Of a stretch of 6,412 bases of DNA, positions 5,875 through 6,412 are shown in pieces. Under the pieces are notes generated by a model. It was not told the DNA's origin. It did not search any database and saw only the letters and a list, made by a program, of their open reading frames with translations. Every line of letters begins with the position of its first letter. Within the stretch, counting starts at the first letter, position 1. A program made the position numbers and the translations under genes. Source of the DNA: Chloroflexota bacterium. GTDB taxonomy: Bacteria; Chloroflexota; Anaerolineae; Promineifilales; Promineifilaceae. Location: the NCBI GenBank assembly GCA_008501785.1, contig QQUD01000303.1:1-6412 (forward strand). Direction: 5' to 3'.

Positions 5875-5967
5875 TGTTGGTTTTTGCTATCAACCCCCTC
5901 ATAATTTGGCGAAGTCATCGTTTTTCTTCCTTAGTTCCAAATATCTTAACTTCTACAATTTTGACCG
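5689..5967. other. Intergenic region between PIN toxin gene and HTH gene
   Basis: About 280 bases without a convincing gene. It holds the GC-rich 15-base repeat, three of the GRGTAAAY octamers, and AT-rich sequence with several A and T runs. I found no strong promoter for the HTH gene; TTATCA and ACTAAT 17 bases apart on the minus strand (about 5754 to 5782) is only a weak candidate. I found no terminator for the PIN gene. A 20-codon minus-strand frame from ATG 5918 with GGAAG upstream exists but I do not call it. Confidence 0.5.
5693..5743. repeat. GC-rich patch with a 15-base degenerate tandem repeat
   Basis: GGAGCGACGCGAAGC (5693 to 5707) is followed directly by GGAGCGACTGATAGC (5708 to 5722), 11 of 15 identical, and then by a weaker continuation GATGAGAGGGGGGC and AGCGCCGACGC. 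The patch stands out from AT-rich sequence on both sides and lies immediately upstream of the longest possible start of the HTH gene. A small stem CCGAC / GTCGG (5741 to 5745 and 5756 to 5760) follows. Function unknown. Confidence 0.55.
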
Positions 5968-6384
5968 TTAACGAAGCATTTGTAATCCAAACTGTTTTTC
6001 ATATGCTTTATCAAAACTGAAAATCTTTGGAATTTGAAAACGCTGCATCACCACGACATTTGCACAATCTGTCACACTAGTGCCACGTTTGCTCTGTGCC
6101 TTAAACACTCTATATGCTTCTTGCTGAAGTTTAGTGTCGATATGAATTACAGCTAATTTACTTCGTTCTATAATCTCAAGAAACTTGGTTGCAACATCCT
6201 GTCCAGTTCTATGACTAAGAACAGTTGCGCTTTCTGCGATAACCATACTAGTGGTTGTTAAAGCAATGCCCATTTTTTCCTGCTTCTGAAATAAAGACAA
6301 AGCTTTTTGATGGTGACCATCTTTTGGAAAGAATCGGCCAACAAATGCATCACTATCAACTAGGAGTTGGAATGGCTTATTCAC
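5968..6384 (-). CDS. PIN-domain ribonuclease toxin (VapC-like)
   Basis: A PIN-domain protein of 138 residues from the GTG at 6384, a usual VapC length. The acidic active-site set is present (GTG-start numbering): D10 in LLVDSD, E51 in VIAES, D106 in SVTDCANVVVM, and D125 in FSFD. PIN toxins are Mg2+-dependent endoribonucleases that cut tRNA, rRNA or mRNA and are neutralised by a paired antitoxin. The GTG is preferred over the in-frame ATG at 6411 because GGAGG lies 4 bases upstream of it and because it overlaps the stop codon of the preceding frame (GTGAATAA), the usual antitoxin-toxin coupling. With the ATG the protein would be 147 residues. The next gene downstream on this strand is the HTH protein, about 280 bases away, so this is a separate unit. 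It could be element cargo acting as a stability module or a chromosomal locus. Confidence 0.88.
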   Translation of the reverse strand: MNKPFQLLVDSDAFVGRFFPKDGHHQKALSLFQKQEKMGIALTTTSMVIAESATVLSHRTGQDVATKFLEIIERSKLAVIHIDTKLQQEAYRVFKAQSKRGTSVTDCANVVVMQRFQIPKIFSFDKAYEKQFGLQMLR

Positions 6385-6412
6385 TTCCCCTCCAAGCTCC
6401 TTGTTCACCATA
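6377..6412 (-). CDS. C-terminal end of probable antitoxin (VapB-like), cut by window edge
   Basis: An open frame enters from the right edge and reads YGEQGAWRGSE before a TAA at 6379 to 6377. That stop overlaps the GTG start of the PIN toxin by 8 bases. Many antitoxins of VapC-type toxins end in a short segment with an aromatic residue, G and W followed by a charged end, which fits, but 11 residues are too few to name a family. The call rests mainly on the overlap and on the normal antitoxin-then-toxin order. Confidence 0.5.
   Translation of the reverse strand, partial: YGEQGAWRGSE

Larger units (their letters stand above)
2766..6412. mobile_element. Integrase end of a serine-recombinase mobile element inserted in comM (partial)
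   Basis: The element begins where comM is interrupted and carries, from the junction outward, a large serine recombinase, two small unknown ORFs, an HTH excisionase-like gene and possibly a PIN toxin-antitoxin pair. No conjugation, phage structural or resistance gene is visible, so its class (ICE, prophage, integrative mobilisable element) is open. The 5' half of comM is not seen before the window ends, so the far boundary should lie outside. The end given here is the window limit, not a mapped boundary, and the toxin gene may be host DNA if the architecture is more complex. Confidence 0.7.

Noticed and set aside
5856..5918. 20-codon minus-strand ORF with GGAAG upstream of its ATG
   Set aside because: Too short to judge and without any recognisable feature; kept only as a note in the intergenic entry.
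5790..6020. 76-codon plus-strand frame
   Set aside because: It overlaps the 3' end of the PIN toxin gene on the other strand, has no ribosome binding site, and its composition is that of translated AT-rich intergenic DNA.
1..6412. CRISPR array, tRNA, rRNA or IS element with terminal inverted repeats
   Set aside because: I looked for regularly spaced repeats, tRNA-like arms and transposase genes and saw none.

Overview
The window is a junction between a bacterial chromosome and the integrase end of an integrated mobile element. The host side resembles a moderately AT-rich, Gram-positive-like or Chloroflexota-type genome. That assignment is a guess from the style of the TPR protein, the DUF3253-like protein, the single-domain receiver and the large serine recombinase; no rRNA or tRNA is present to settle it.

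Host side (1 to about 2765). A DUF3253-like winged-helix protein is cut by the left edge (minus strand). A 370-residue TPR protein follows (minus), with a clean intrinsic terminator. After a 324-base intergenic region comes a stand-alone response-regulator receiver on the plus strand. Its leader contains a perfect 12-bp hairpin with a T-run, which looks like an attenuator or terminator. The receiver gene converges on the 3' part of comM (yifB), a Mg-chelatase-like AAA+ helicase gene. comM begins abruptly in its Walker B coding sequence; the N-terminal part of the protein, including Walker A, is absent.

Element side (about 2766 to at least 5690, probably beyond). A 672-residue large serine recombinase (minus) abuts comM, and its reading frame continues past the junction, so its last 12 or so residues and stop codon are written in comM DNA. 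It has all the catalytic residues, lacks the usual zinc-ribbon cysteines, and carries a Myb/SANT-like segment near its C terminus. Two unrecognised small ORFs (109 and 66 residues) precede it in the same operon, the 66-residue one overlapping the recombinase start by 8 bases. The operon has a convincing sigma-70-type promoter (TTGTAA, 17 bp, TATAAT) overlaid by two perfect palindromes, likely operators. Upstream is a small helix-turn-helix, excisionase-like protein gene, then a gene-poor stretch with a repeated GRGTAAAY octamer and a GC-rich 15-base repeat.

Right edge. A PIN-domain (VapC-like) toxin gene and the last codons of a probable antitoxin overlap by GTGAATAA. Whether this pair is element cargo or host is not decided by the window.

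Reading as a system: the HTH protein and one or both small proteins are the best candidates for controlling excision and the recombinase promoter, and the toxin-antitoxin pair could stabilise the element. The missing 5' half of comM should lie beyond the right edge, at the element's other end.
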